Below are positions 17,905 to 26,288 of a stretch of 35,637 nucleotides of DNA, piece by piece (within the stretch, counting starts at the first letter, position 1; the number at the start of each line of letters is the position of its first letter). The stretch lies in NCBI GenBank assembly GCA_002344005.1, contig DDTD01000006.1, positions 1-35,637 of the forward strand. Direction: 5' to 3'. Origin of the DNA: Ignavibacteria bacterium UBA2373. Its GTDB lineage: Bacteria > Bacteroidota > Ignavibacteria > Kapaibacteriales > UBA961. The notes below the pieces were generated by a model that was not told where the DNA came from, ran no database searches, and was given only the letters and a program-made list of their open reading frames with translations. A program made the position numbers and the translations under genes.

Positions 17905-18454
17905 ATTGCTCCTCCATCACCGGTGCTAGTATTTTGCGGAGCAACAATCTGGCTCGGTGTACTCGTACTTTGGCTAATGACAAATCACTACCAATTATAT
18001 CGGCAATTTCTTGATATGAATATCCTTCATATTCACGAAGTATGAGGGCTTCTTTGAGAACATAGGGTAATTGGGCTAATGCATTGTGAATCACCTGCTG
18101 TATGCCGAAATCTGCAATGTTTTGCTTTTGATAAACATGAAGTTCTTCATTGAACTCATCATGTGATTTTCGGGAGCGAAGAGCATTGTAACAGACCCTC
18201 CGCGCAATAGTATAAACCCATGCATTGAAATTATCACCACGACATTCCAAACGATGTTCATAAACTCGGATAAATGTTTCTTGAAGGGCATCTTGCGCAG
18301 CCGCATGATCATTGAGCATTCGTAAACAAAATCTCAGTATATTTTTCGCATAAAACCTATATAACACTTGAAAGGACTCAACATCCCCTTCGCAAAAACG
18401 CTGTACGCGCTCGCTTAATTCTATAGGGGGTAATTTGTGTTGAGCTTGTGACAT
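17894..18454 (-). CDS. ECF-type RNA polymerase sigma factor (sigma-70 family)
   Basis: A 186-residue sigma factor with only regions 2 and 4. Region 2 spans about 23-95, with VLYRFYAKNILRFCLRML and the core-binding/-10 stretch AAQDALQETFIRVYEHR, then AWVYTIARRVCYNALRSRKS. Region 4 spans about 125-178, with LPYVLKEALILREYEGYSYQ and the helix-turn-helix EIADIIGSDLSLAKVRVHRA. It directs RNA polymerase to a specific promoter set and is normally held inactive by a membrane partner, here very likely the overlapping downstream gene. Targets are unknown. It starts 63 bases after the coiled-coil gene on the same strand, so it may be partly read through from there. Only a weak GAAG precedes the ATG. Confidence 0.93.
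   Translation of the reverse strand: MSQAQHKLPPIELSERVQRFCEGDVESFQVLYRFYAKNILRFCLRMLNDHAAAQDALQETFIRVYEHRLECRGDNFNAWVYTIARRVCYNALRSRKSHDEFNEELHVYQKQNIADFGIQQVIHNALAQLPYVLKEALILREYEGYSYQEIADIIGSDLSLAKVRVHRARLLLRKILAPVMEEQYDV
17911..17915 (-). promoter_or_regulatory. Shine-Dalgarno site inside the sigma gene for the anti-sigma factor
   Basis: GGAGG lies six bases before the ATG at 17904 and within the last codons of the sigma-factor gene. It decides the start and, with the 11-base overlap, supports coupled synthesis of the two proteins. Confidence 0.75.
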
Positions 18455-18464
18455 AAACTTCGAT

Positions 18465-18475
18465 CTATTTGTTAC
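18465..18475 (-). promoter_or_regulatory. Shared box GTAACAAATAG upstream of the sigma-factor gene
   Basis: On the minus strand GTAACAAATAG lies 10 bases before the sigma-factor ATG and differs by one base from the box before the TonB operon (14207-14217). It is a candidate element for autoregulation or co-regulation, but only two copies are seen. Confidence 0.3.
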
Positions 18476-18517
18476 GCTAATGAGAAAGACACATGATTTA
18501 TAGAATGGTTACAAAAG

Positions 18518-21055
18518 TTAAAGAAATTGCTCCAAACGTATTAAAGCAGCCCGCACAGAATCCGCAAGTTGCTGATTCTGTTGATTGTTATTTGCGTCCA
18601 AAGGCGTGGAGATACTTTCTTGTGCTCTTAACTCCTTATTTTCATTCTGTACTTGTTCTAACAATATATCTTGTCTTGATAACTTTTCTGTTAATACTTT
18701 CAGTTGTTCAGCTAAAGATGACGCTTGAGCCAATGCTGATTTTTTTTCAGATTTCAAAAAATTAATTTCATCATTTACGAGAGACATTCTACGTTTTACC
18801 GCGATTAATTCATTGTGCAAATCAGTGTCATCCTCACTAAGTGTAAGCGGATTAATATGATCATTTCCTTGTTCGGTAGATTGAGACATTGCAGACTTCA
18901 GCGAGGTGAGTTTTGCGCTAAGTTCTTGAATTGATTTTTCTTTTTGATGTAATAGCAACTCATCAGAGGAGCGTTCACGTGTCAAATGTATCATTTGCTC
19001 TTTCAAACGTGTAGTATTCGCATTCTCTTCTTCCAGTTGTCTTACCAGACTATGAATTTGAACTTTAAGGTCAGCTATCTCCTCTTTTGCTTCGCTGTAT
19101 TTTGCTTTCTCTTGAACAATATCTTTTTGTAATCTTTCAATGGTTAAGGTTGTTCGTTCTTGGGAATTGTTCTTTTCTCCAACCAAATCGGATATTTGCT
19201 CCAGATAACTATCTCGTTCATCTCTAAGCTGGTTAAAAAGAGTAAGTATCTCGGTTTTCTCATTTTCAATGAGTTTTTTTTCCGCAGACACCTGATCAAA
19301 TAATAACTCTTGTGTTCTCAATCGTGTTTCAAGTTCTTTATTCTTAGACATAAAATGAGCTTCTTTTTCCGTCATTTCCAATCTAATCGTTTCTATCTGA
19401 TGTATCAAACCTTGGGCTGTATCGTCGCGTTCTTTTTGAGAAGTATCCAAATCGGAAGTAGCAGCAACAAGAGCTTCCTTTGTTTGCAATAATTGATGTT
19501 CAAGTGTATGAATTTTCGCAACTAAACTATTATTCAAAAGTTCTAATTCTGCGATTGTTCTTGTTAATTCTGTTCTGCCTCGGTCCATCGCCGTTTTTTC
19601 TTCTTCCGACATAGTGTGCAGTTCTTGTATTTCTGCCTTCAATGCTTCGATAGTGGTTCGCAACTCCGTAGAATCCATTTCGACAAGAGTATTCTTACTG
19701 TAAAGTGATGATAACTCAATATCTTTGGCCGCTAACTTTGAATCGAGTATTGCACGCTGATTTTCAATATCGCTAAGTGCATTTTGCACCGATTCTAATG
19801 ACTTTTGTGCCAAAGCCAATTGATTTCCTGTTTCTGTCAATTGATGTTCAGAAATGCGTAACTTATCTTCTAATTCGGCATTATGTTTACGCAGCAATCC
19901 CATATCTTCAGTATTGGATTCTCTTTCATGCTTCAACTCACTCAATTCAACTAACAATTTTTCATAGGATGAATTGACAGCCGATAGTTTTTCCGTCAAC
20001 AACCATACTGATTGTTGCTCTTTTTGTACCAATTGTTGTAACTCTCTTTCATTAGTTCTCGACAGCACTAATTCTTCATCGCGTTGTGCAATTATCTTCT
20101 GAGATTCAATCAATTGCGCAGAATAATCATCTAAAGAACGTAATTGTTCCGCTATCTGTTGCTCATATTCGCGTGCGGAACGTAATTGTAAATGTAAACG
20201 TTCCTGAACCATAAGTTGTTCATCTACTTTGCGTTGCAGTGATTCAATTTGTCTGTCTCTATCTGATTTATCCGTTTCAAGATGACTATTGATTCTTTTC
20301 AAATCTAAAATCTGCTGCGTATATGACTCAATACTCTCTTGTTGAACCTTATGCAGGCGGCTATATTCTTTCGCTTCTTCGTGGGTTTGCAAAAGGATAT
20401 TTTTTTCTTGTGTCAATTCTTCTATGGCAACTTTGAGTGATGCGATTTCTTCTTTCTGTTTGGGTATATCGAAGAGTTTACTTTCAGCTTCAGCACGCTC
20501 ATTTTTAAGTTTCTGTATTTCATTAAGATGATGATTAACATCGGCATTCTTTCTTGCCAACTCTTTGCGCATTATCTCAAGATTTTTTTCAAACTCCAAC
20601 ATTTCATTGAGTTTTTGAGACAAAACTGCATTTTCTGATTCAAGCGACTCAACACGCTTAACGATAGTTTCTTTTGCCGTCAATGCGACAGTAATGTCCT
20701 CAATACTTTTTTTCAGTCCTTTATTTTCATCGCTCAGCAGAGTCAGTTGTTTCAATGATTCAGAAAGTCTTGTAAGATTTTCACCTGCTTGAGTTTCCAA
20801 AACACGATACTGTTCTTCCAATTCACTATGGGCACGCTTGTCCACCGATACAGATTCCATATCCTGTCGTAACTTATTCATTTCATCGCGAGTTCGGCGT
20901 AACTCATCAAGTATTATCTCTTTATCTTTGATTGCTTGTTGCAAAGACGATGACAAAGTATGATTTTCATTACGTGTAGCTTTAAGTATATCGGCAGATG
21001 CGTTTACCGATGTCCATAGTTTTTGGACAGCTGATTCTAAAGATGGATGTATCAT
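18518..21055 (-). CDS. Long coiled-coil protein of unknown function
   Basis: An 845-residue, almost entirely alpha-helical coiled coil rich in Glu, Lys, Leu, Gln and Ser, with continuous heptad-like spacing (for example LKKSIEDITVALTAKETIVK and LAEQLKVLTEKLSRQDILLE). It has no signal peptide, no membrane segment, and neither a Walker A nor an ABC signature, so it is not an SMC or Rad50 ATPase. The ends differ from the middle: the N-terminus (LESAVQKLWTSVNASADILK) and a C-terminal segment after a short Asn/Gln-rich break (QQLADSVRAALIRLEQFL) look like small helical modules, faintly like ZapB-type division proteins. A TTG-16-TAATTTTG promoter candidate lies just upstream. A cytoplasmic scaffold or division/segregation role is a guess; the function is unrecognised. 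Confidence 0.75.
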   Translation of the reverse strand: MIHPSLESAVQKLWTSVNASADILKATRNENHTLSSSLQQAIKDKEIILDELRRTRDEMNKLRQDMESVSVDKRAHSELEEQYRVLETQAGENLTRLSESLKQLTLLSDENKGLKKSIEDITVALTAKETIVKRVESLESENAVLSQKLNEMLEFEKNLEIMRKELARKNADVNHHLNEIQKLKNERAEAESKLFDIPKQKEEIASLKVAIEELTQEKNILLQTHEEAKEYSRLHKVQQESIESYTQQILDLKRINSHLETDKSDRDRQIESLQRKVDEQLMVQERLHLQLRSAREYEQQIAEQLRSLDDYSAQLIESQKIIAQRDEELVLSRTNERELQQLVQKEQQSVWLLTEKLSAVNSSYEKLLVELSELKHERESNTEDMGLLRKHNAELEDKLRISEHQLTETGNQLALAQKSLESVQNALSDIENQRAILDSKLAAKDIELSSLYSKNTLVEMDSTELRTTIEALKAEIQELHTMSEEEKTAMDRGRTELTRTIAELELLNNSLVAKIHTLEHQLLQTKEALVAATSDLDTSQKERDDTAQGLIHQIETIRLEMTEKEAHFMSKNKELETRLRTQELLFDQVSAEKKLIENEKTEILTLFNQLRDERDSYLEQISDLVGEKNNSQERTTLTIERLQKDIVQEKAKYSEAKEEIADLKVQIHSLVRQLEEENANTTRLKEQMIHLTRERSSDELLLHQKEKSIQELSAKLTSLKSAMSQSTEQGNDHINPLTLSEDDTDLHNELIAVKRRMSLVNDEINFLKSEKKSALAQASSLAEQLKVLTEKLSRQDILLEQVQNENKELRAQESISTPLDANNNQQNQQLADSVRAALIRLEQFL

Positions 21056-21086
21056 TGTGTTCTTTGAGTATTGGTAGTCATTTTGG

Positions 21087-21113
21087 CAAAATTACGGCTA
21101 AAAACGAAGGCAA
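21087..21113 (-). promoter_or_regulatory. Bacteroidota-type promoter for the coiled-coil gene
   Basis: On the minus strand TAATTTTG (21087-21094) matches TAnnTTTG, with TTG (21111-21113) 16 bases upstream, the same spacing as at 16404-16430. It lies 31 bases before the ATG at 21055. The rest of the 174-base gap (21056-21229) shows no gene and no convincing terminator. Confidence 0.5.
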
Positions 21114-21229
21114 CATGTAGTATTGCAACTAAAAGCAAACTTATTCAAAGAATCAATCATGGATTGGAATCATGGTAAGCATCTCAATTGTATGGCTTTA
21201 GATTAGAATATCGTTATGACAAAATTCTA

Positions 21230-21985
21230 TCATCGAAGAAAAGAAGCAATTCCATTTTTGCAATCATCGGTCATTCTGGTAAATGCATTCATTGCCGAAG
21301 CATAGCGCAAACCGTCTTCTAATGACATACCATGTAAATTGCGCAACATTTCCTTTGTAATCATCAGCGACGATGCACTGTTTTTTATGAGTGTCTGTGC
21401 TAAAGTATCTACTGTGTCATCCAATAAATCATCATCCACGACATGAGTTATCAAACCTATACGTTCGGCTTCCATTGCAGAAATATTTTCTGCTGTCAAT
21501 AACATATTTCTCGTTCGGGTATCCCCTATTTTCTTAAGCAAATAGACCATAACAATTGCGGCGACAAAACCGATTTTTACTTCTGAGTATCCAAAGAGAG
21601 CTTTATCTTTGCCCGCAACAATAAAATCACATACACTTGCCAGACCGCAACCTCCGGCAATTGCCGCACCATGTACTTTGGCAATAACCGGTTTGGGGCA
21701 TGTATAAATAGTATGAAATGTTTCTTGCAATAAACGAGAATCTGCAAAATTATCAATAATTGAATATTCAGATATTTTTTGCAAATATTCCAAGTCTGCA
21801 CCTGCACAAAATGCTTTACCTGCACCTTCCAAAACAATAACGCGAACACTATTGTCAGAAGATAATGTTGTAAATATTGCACGAAGCTCAGTTAATAATT
21901 CTGCATTGAGTGCATTCCTTTTTTCAGGACGATTAAGTGTTATTCTCGCAACTGATTCATTAATACGAAGTAGGATTGTATTCAT
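21230..21985 (-). CDS. Enoyl-CoA hydratase/isomerase-family protein
   Basis: A 251-residue crotonase-fold protein acting on acyl-CoA thioesters in the cytoplasm. It shows NRPEKRNALNAEL at 18-30, the oxyanion-hole segments GAGKAFCAGADLEYL at 54-68 and GAAIAGGCGLASVCDF at 106-121, and FGYSEVKIGF at 131-140. Glu135 aligns with catalytic Glu144 of rat mitochondrial hydratase, but the position of Glu164 is Asn160 in GDTRTRNMLLTAENISA. The overall pattern recalls methylglutaconyl-CoA hydratase-like proteins of Bacteroidota (leucine degradation), but the lost Glu makes simple hydratase chemistry uncertain. It lies 15 bases after the menaquinone methyltransferase in a three-gene run. No Shine-Dalgarno site is clear. 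Confidence 0.88.
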   Translation of the reverse strand: MNTILLRINESVARITLNRPEKRNALNAELLTELRAIFTTLSSDNSVRVIVLEGAGKAFCAGADLEYLQKISEYSIIDNFADSRLLQETFHTIYTCPKPVIAKVHGAAIAGGCGLASVCDFIVAGKDKALFGYSEVKIGFVAAIVMVYLLKKIGDTRTRNMLLTAENISAMEAERIGLITHVVDDDLLDDTVDTLAQTLIKNSASSLMITKEMLRNLHGMSLEDGLRYASAMNAFTRMTDDCKNGIASFLR

Positions 21986-22000
21986 ACATTAGAAAATAAA

Positions 22001-22690
22001 TTAAGCAACAGTACCGATATAAATATAAGCAATACCGCCTGTCACAGGTGTATAAGATATATGTGAGAACTGACCTGTTTTATCCATAATATTCACAAAT
22101 TCTTCACGGCAAGGAAATTGTGCAGATGTTTTTTGTAAATAGGAATATGCGTCCTTTTTTCCTGTTAATATACCACCGATGATTGGCAATATGTGTACGC
22201 TATACCATTGAAAGATTTTTCCAAAAACTCCATTGGGTTGTCCAAATTCCAATACCACAACTTTACCGCCGGATTTTACGACTCTTGCCATTTCTGCAAG
22301 CCCTTTCATAGGGTCATCAACATTACGAATACCAAAACCGATACTTGCAATTGAAAATGTATTATCAGAATATGGTAAATTCATCACATCGGCTTCTTGA
22401 AATTCTATAGAAAGTCCATTTTTTCTTGCTTTGTCCGGTGCAGAGTGCATCATTGGGCTGCAAAAATCAGTACCCAGCAATCTACCTGTTTTCCCTACCG
22501 CCTTACCGAATGCAATAATTAAATCCCCTGTTCCTGTTGCGCAATCGAGTACGGCATCACCTACCTTTGCGCCGGATAATGTAACCGCTTTTTTTCTCCA
22601 ACGATGATGAATGCCCGCGGAAAGTACTGTATTGGAAATATCATATTTGGGTGCAATTTCGCTAAACATTGCACGAACAGCTTCACTCAT
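22001..22690 (-). CDS. menG: Demethylmenaquinone methyltransferase (UbiE/MenG)
   Basis: A 229-residue class I SAM-dependent methyltransferase that performs the C-methylation step of menaquinone (or ubiquinone) synthesis. UbiE signatures are MFSEIAPKYDISN at 8-20, which precedes the fold, and HHRWRKKAV at 28-36. The SAM-binding motif AVLDCATGTGDLIIAFG is at 46-62. GFGIRNVDDPMKGLAEMARV and GGKVVVLEFGQPNGVFGKIF are the post-motif regions, and YSYLQKTSAQFPCREEF is near the C-terminus. The length is normal. Menaquinone is the expected quinone in this group, so menG is preferred to ubiE. AAGGA lies eight bases before the ATG, and the gene begins 13 bases after the stop of the upstream exported protein. 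Confidence 0.95.
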   Translation of the reverse strand: MSEAVRAMFSEIAPKYDISNTVLSAGIHHRWRKKAVTLSGAKVGDAVLDCATGTGDLIIAFGKAVGKTGRLLGTDFCSPMMHSAPDKARKNGLSIEFQEADVMNLPYSDNTFSIASIGFGIRNVDDPMKGLAEMARVVKSGGKVVVLEFGQPNGVFGKIFQWYSVHILPIIGGILTGKKDAYSYLQKTSAQFPCREEFVNIMDKTGQFSHISYTPVTGGIAYIYIGTVA

Positions 22691-22703
22691 ACCTACATTC
22701 CTT

Positions 22704-23972
22704 TTATGTTTTTTGTTTTTTCTTTTTTGCAGCCGGAAATAATATATTATTCAGTATCAATCTATAACCCGGTGAATTTTTATGAAGATGTAAATCTGTC
22801 GGTGGGTCACCGACTGCATGTTGATAATCTTCTGGATCATGACCTGTGTACCATGTAAATGTGCCGCGCCCAACCGTTGCATGAATATATTTCACTTCTT
22901 CAGTGCCTTCACGCTCCGCCAATACTGTCACATATTTTTTTAACAATGATTTTCTAAATGATGTTGTTTGTCCTAAATATCCGCGCACAACATTCACATG
23001 ACATTGCGTGAGCATTGTAGGCACAGGATCGTATTTTGCAGAAAAATCAAATAATGTAAAATAATCATTTTGCGGCTGGGCAATCATCGTTGGTCCCACA
23101 TCTATATCGGAGAGCACAACATCATAAGGGTTTTGTGATAAAGTGAAGTTTTCGAAAGCTAATGTACGTGAGAAATCTAACTTCTGCTGACAATTCGGAT
23201 CAGCCGGATCACCATCATACATTTCCTCACAAATGTCGGTATTATGCGCTGCCAAAGCAATATCGAAGGAATCTGTGCCGCGACACATTGAAAACATAAA
23301 TCCTCCGGCAAGAACATATTCACGTATTTTTTCCGCTACTGCTCTTTTAAGCAATGATACTTTGGCAAAACCTAATTTTCGAGCCGTACTTTGCAAAAGT
23401 GTCACTTGTTGAACATACCAAGGCTGTGAGCCGAAGGCAGCAAAAAATTTACTGTATTGACCTGTAAAATCCTCATGATGCACATGCAGCCAGTCATAAT
23501 CTTTTAATTTATCTTGCAGAACTTCTTCATCCCATAATTTATCATATTTGACCTCAGCATATTCCATTGCAAGAGTCACAGCATCATCCCACGGCTTATA
23601 TCCGGGTGGAGTATAAACAGCAATTTTCGGTGGTTTTTCTAAACGTACAACATCTGTATTATTCTCTTCACTTTGCACTTCGGCATAAATTTTTGCTGAT
23701 TTACCGCCATCAACTTGCTCAAAAGCCACTCCCCTTATGCGGCATTCCGCAGCAATCTCATCGGTATAATCGAGCATAAATGAACCACCTCTATAATTCA
23801 ACAACCAATCCGATTTTGCTCCTTTTGTTAATGCCCAATAGGTCAAACCGTATGCTTTCAGATGATCCGTTTGTGTCAAATCCATCGGTATAAGCAACTT
23901 CTGTGCACTACATGTCATTGCCGAAAGTATGCTCAAAAGTGCTATGATTATATGCTTATGATATGGGAACAT
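22704..23972 (-). CDS. Conserved exported protein, GATase-like (often labelled 'asparagine synthetase B')
   Basis: A 422-residue protein with a signal peptide (IIIALLSILSAMTCSAQ, residues 8-24), so the mature protein begins KLLIPMDLTQTDHLKAYGL and acts outside the cytoplasm. I recall this family as widespread in Bacteroidota and commonly named asparagine synthetase B. The sequence does not support that name: there is no N-terminal catalytic Cys after processing and no PP-loop SGGxDS. It shows a pattern like a class I amidotransferase or ThuA-like fold, with WLHVHHEDFTGQYSKFF near 165-181 and GGFMFSMCRGTDSFDIALAA near 230-250, whose Cys may be nucleophilic. The end, GDPPTDLHLHKNSPGYRLIL followed by KKKKQKT, is distinctive. 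It leads the operon with menG and the crotonase-family gene. Confidence 0.8.
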   Translation of the reverse strand: MFPYHKHIIIALLSILSAMTCSAQKLLIPMDLTQTDHLKAYGLTYWALTKGAKSDWLLNYRGGSFMLDYTDEIAAECRIRGVAFEQVDGGKSAKIYAEVQSEENNTDVVRLEKPPKIAVYTPPGYKPWDDAVTLAMEYAEVKYDKLWDEEVLQDKLKDYDWLHVHHEDFTGQYSKFFAAFGSQPWYVQQVTLLQSTARKLGFAKVSLLKRAVAEKIREYVLAGGFMFSMCRGTDSFDIALAAHNTDICEEMYDGDPADPNCQQKLDFSRTLAFENFTLSQNPYDVVLSDIDVGPTMIAQPQNDYFTLFDFSAKYDPVPTMLTQCHVNVVRGYLGQTTSFRKSLLKKYVTVLAEREGTEEVKYIHATVGRGTFTWYTGHDPEDYQHAVGDPPTDLHLHKNSPGYRLILNNILFPAAKKKKQKT

Positions 23973-24031
23973 AGTAATTTTTGCTATGAGAGTATAAGTT
24001 TCCCGAGAACGTGAAAACCGTAAAATGATTG

Positions 24032-24039
24032 TATTTTTG
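24032..24039 (+). promoter_or_regulatory. Candidate -7 promoter element for the OmpA-family gene
   Basis: TATTTTTG matches TAnnTTTG and ends 27 bases before the ATG at 24067. No good -33 TTG is seen at 16-20 bases. It lies in the 94-base gap between divergent genes. Confidence 0.4.
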
Positions 24040-24066
24040 CATTAGTTTCTACACACATAGGTTTTT

Positions 24067-26157
24067 ATGCGAATTTCTTTTACCGGATTATTAACGATAC
24101 TTTTCCTGTTTGCCACGGCACTACATATAACTGCACAAACTAATCTGACAATTGCACAAACAAAGTCAAAGCGCAAAGATGTTCGATGGGCTTCACAATT
24201 GATTTATGTTACCGGCTCATGGAAAGAAAATGGTCCTTTTAGTGCAGAGCAATTACTTGGTCGTCCTTCATTACAATCATTTGTCGGTACAAGAAATCCA
24301 TGTGCTTGGACTTCCGATAAAGAAATAAACGATGATGAATCCATCCGACAAATCTCAAATTCAGATGATGTGATTCGAGTTGCTTTCGATTCCGCACTCT
24401 TGGCTAAACAAGTTGCTGTGGTTGAAGCATTCAATCCTAGTGCTGTAACCCAAATTACTCTCTTTTCTGAAGCAGGTGAAAGCCAAGTTGTCTATTCAGC
24501 AAAACCCTCAATGCGCGGCAAAAATGGCAGAATACTCTGTGTGTTTTTTCCACAAACATCTTTTCCCGTCATCGAAGCCGAAATTCGCTTACAAACTTCT
24601 GCATTGCAGGAATGGAACCAAATTGATGCCATTGCAATCAGCTCTTCTACCGACAGTGTACGCGCAGAAATTCTCACAGTATCCTATGCTGATAAACTTT
24701 CCATCACCCCGCTCGATGGAGCAATCAATTCGGAATATGGAGAAACTGCTCCCGTCATATCACCCGATGGGAAAGAATTATATTTTGCTCGCTACAAACA
24801 CCCCGATAATATAGAAGGGTCTTCTGCAACAGATATATGGTTCAGCCAAATTGCTCCCGACGGAAAAACATTTTCCGCACCTGTCAATCTTGGAGCACCG
24901 CTCAATGATGTGCATCCCAATTTTGTCTGCACTATCACGCCTGACGGCGGAGCCATGCTTGTGGCGAATGAATATGTCCCCGGTTTGGCGCCAAAACATG
25001 GGGTCTCACTTTCGATGCGCACACCCGAAGGTTGGAGCTTCCCCAAATTACAAAATGTTCTCAAAGACTATAATCGCTCGCGTCAAGGACATTATTGCAT
25101 CTCATCAGATAGAAAAGTCTTACTCTCTTGCTCCGAACGCGATGATACAAAAGGTGGATTAGATATATATATCAGCTTTCTCGAACCCGATTTAACATGG
25201 TCAGAACCTATAAACATTGGCGCAGCTCTCAATACTGCCGGCAATGAATCTACTGTCTTTTTAGCACCCGACACAAAAACATTATTCTTTTCCTCCAATG
25301 GCTATAATGGCTATGGCGATAATGATATATATATATCAAGACGCTTAGACTCTACATGGAAAAAATGGTCACAACCTCTTAATCTCGGAAAACAAATAAA
25401 TAGTGATAAATGGGATGGATATTTTTCTATTGATGCTGCTGCTAAAATTGGCTATACTGTCTCCTCTCCTTATGATAACCCAAACAATCAAGATATTTAC
25501 AAAGTCACTATACCCCCTGAATTACCTATTGACCCCGTGGCTTTGGTTTCCGGTTCTGTTATTGATGCTAAAACCAAACAGCCCGTCCAATCCGAAATAT
25601 TTTTTGAAGATTTATTAACAGGTAAACAAATCGGCTATGCTCAAACAAATGATATAACACAAGATTATCACATTGTACTGCCTGTGGGAAAATATTATGG
25701 ATTCAGAGCTAAAGCAAATGGATATATTTCTGTCTCTGAAAATATTGATTTACGAACTTTAAAACAATTTACAACAAAAAAGGTTGATTTGTCATTAATA
25801 CCCGTTGAAAAAGGACAATCATTTTCTTTAAACAATATTTTCTTTGATTTTTCAAAATCTGACCTAAAGCCAGAATCTATACCCGAGTTACTCCGTTTGG
25901 CGGAAATGTTAAACAATAACCCAACACTAAAATTAAAAATATCCGGCCATACCGACAATATCGGCAATGATAAAGCAAATAAAAAATTATCCCATGCAAG
26001 AGCTCGTGCTGTCGGCAATTACTTAATTTCTCAAGGTATATCATTTACACGATTAGAAATTATCGGGCTTGGTTATGAAGCGCCACTCGCAAGCAATGAT
26101 TCGGAGTCGGGACGTTCACAAAATCGAAGAGTAGAATTTTTAATTTTGGATCATTAG
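24067..26157 (+). CDS. PorE-like OmpA-family envelope protein with beta-propeller
   Basis: A 696-residue protein with a signal peptide at 1-24 (LLTILFLFATALHITAQ). Residues about 35-195 form a beta-sandwich, discoidin-like domain (AEQLLGRPS, VAVVEAFNPSAVTQITLFSE, WNQIDAIAIS). Residues about 218-460 carry PD40-type propeller repeats (ETAPVISPDGKELYFARY, STVFLAPDTKTLFFSSNGYN). A carboxypeptidase-regulatory-like domain spans about 489-575 (VSGSVIDAKTKQPVQSEIFF). Residues about 590-696 are an OmpA peptidoglycan-binding domain (FDFSKSDLKPES, SGHTDNIGNDKANKKLSHAR). PorE of Porphyromonas, a T9SS component, has propeller, carboxypeptidase-like and OmpA domains but begins with TPR repeats and a lipidated Cys; neither is present here. 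It probably anchors an outer-membrane complex to peptidoglycan. It is a single gene ending at a bidirectional terminator. Confidence 0.88.
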   Translation: MRISFTGLLTILFLFATALHITAQTNLTIAQTKSKRKDVRWASQLIYVTGSWKENGPFSAEQLLGRPSLQSFVGTRNPCAWTSDKEINDDESIRQISNSDDVIRVAFDSALLAKQVAVVEAFNPSAVTQITLFSEAGESQVVYSAKPSMRGKNGRILCVFFPQTSFPVIEAEIRLQTSALQEWNQIDAIAISSSTDSVRAEILTVSYADKLSITPLDGAINSEYGETAPVISPDGKELYFARYKHPDNIEGSSATDIWFSQIAPDGKTFSAPVNLGAPLNDVHPNFVCTITPDGGAMLVANEYVPGLAPKHGVSLSMRTPEGWSFPKLQNVLKDYNRSRQGHYCISSDRKVLLSCSERDDTKGGLDIYISFLEPDLTWSEPINIGAALNTAGNESTVFLAPDTKTLFFSSNGYNGYGDNDIYISRRLDSTWKKWSQPLNLGKQINSDKWDGYFSIDAAAKIGYTVSSPYDNPNNQDIYKVTIPPELPIDPVALVSGSVIDAKTKQPVQSEIFFEDLLTGKQIGYAQTNDITQDYHIVLPVGKYYGFRAKANGYISVSENIDLRTLKQFTTKKVDLSLIPVEKGQSFSLNNIFFDFSKSDLKPESIPELLRLAEMLNNNPTLKLKISGHTDNIGNDKANKKLSHARARAVGNYLISQGISFTRLEIIGLGYEAPLASNDSESGRSQNRRVEFLILDH

Positions 26158-26227
26158 TCTTCGCTTTTTCATGACCGACTACAAGTAAAAATCATATTTC
26201 ACGCAAATAATATTGAGCGAAAATACA

Positions 26228-26255
26228 AAAGGGTTCCTCTTTGTGAACCCTTTTA
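26228..26255. terminator. Bidirectional Rho-independent terminator
   Basis: A perfect 10-bp stem pairs AAAAGGGTTC (26228-26237) with GAACCCTTTT (26246-26255), with an 8-base loop. T-tracts on both strands let it serve the OmpA-family gene (+) and the E1 beta gene (-), which converge here. Confidence 0.88.
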
Positions 26256-26288
26256 TTTATGAAATAATATGATACATTCATGAATATG

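Noticed and set aside
22704..23972. Asparagine synthetase activity
   Set aside because: A signal peptide and the absence of the N-terminal Cys and PP-loop motifs argue against the common label.
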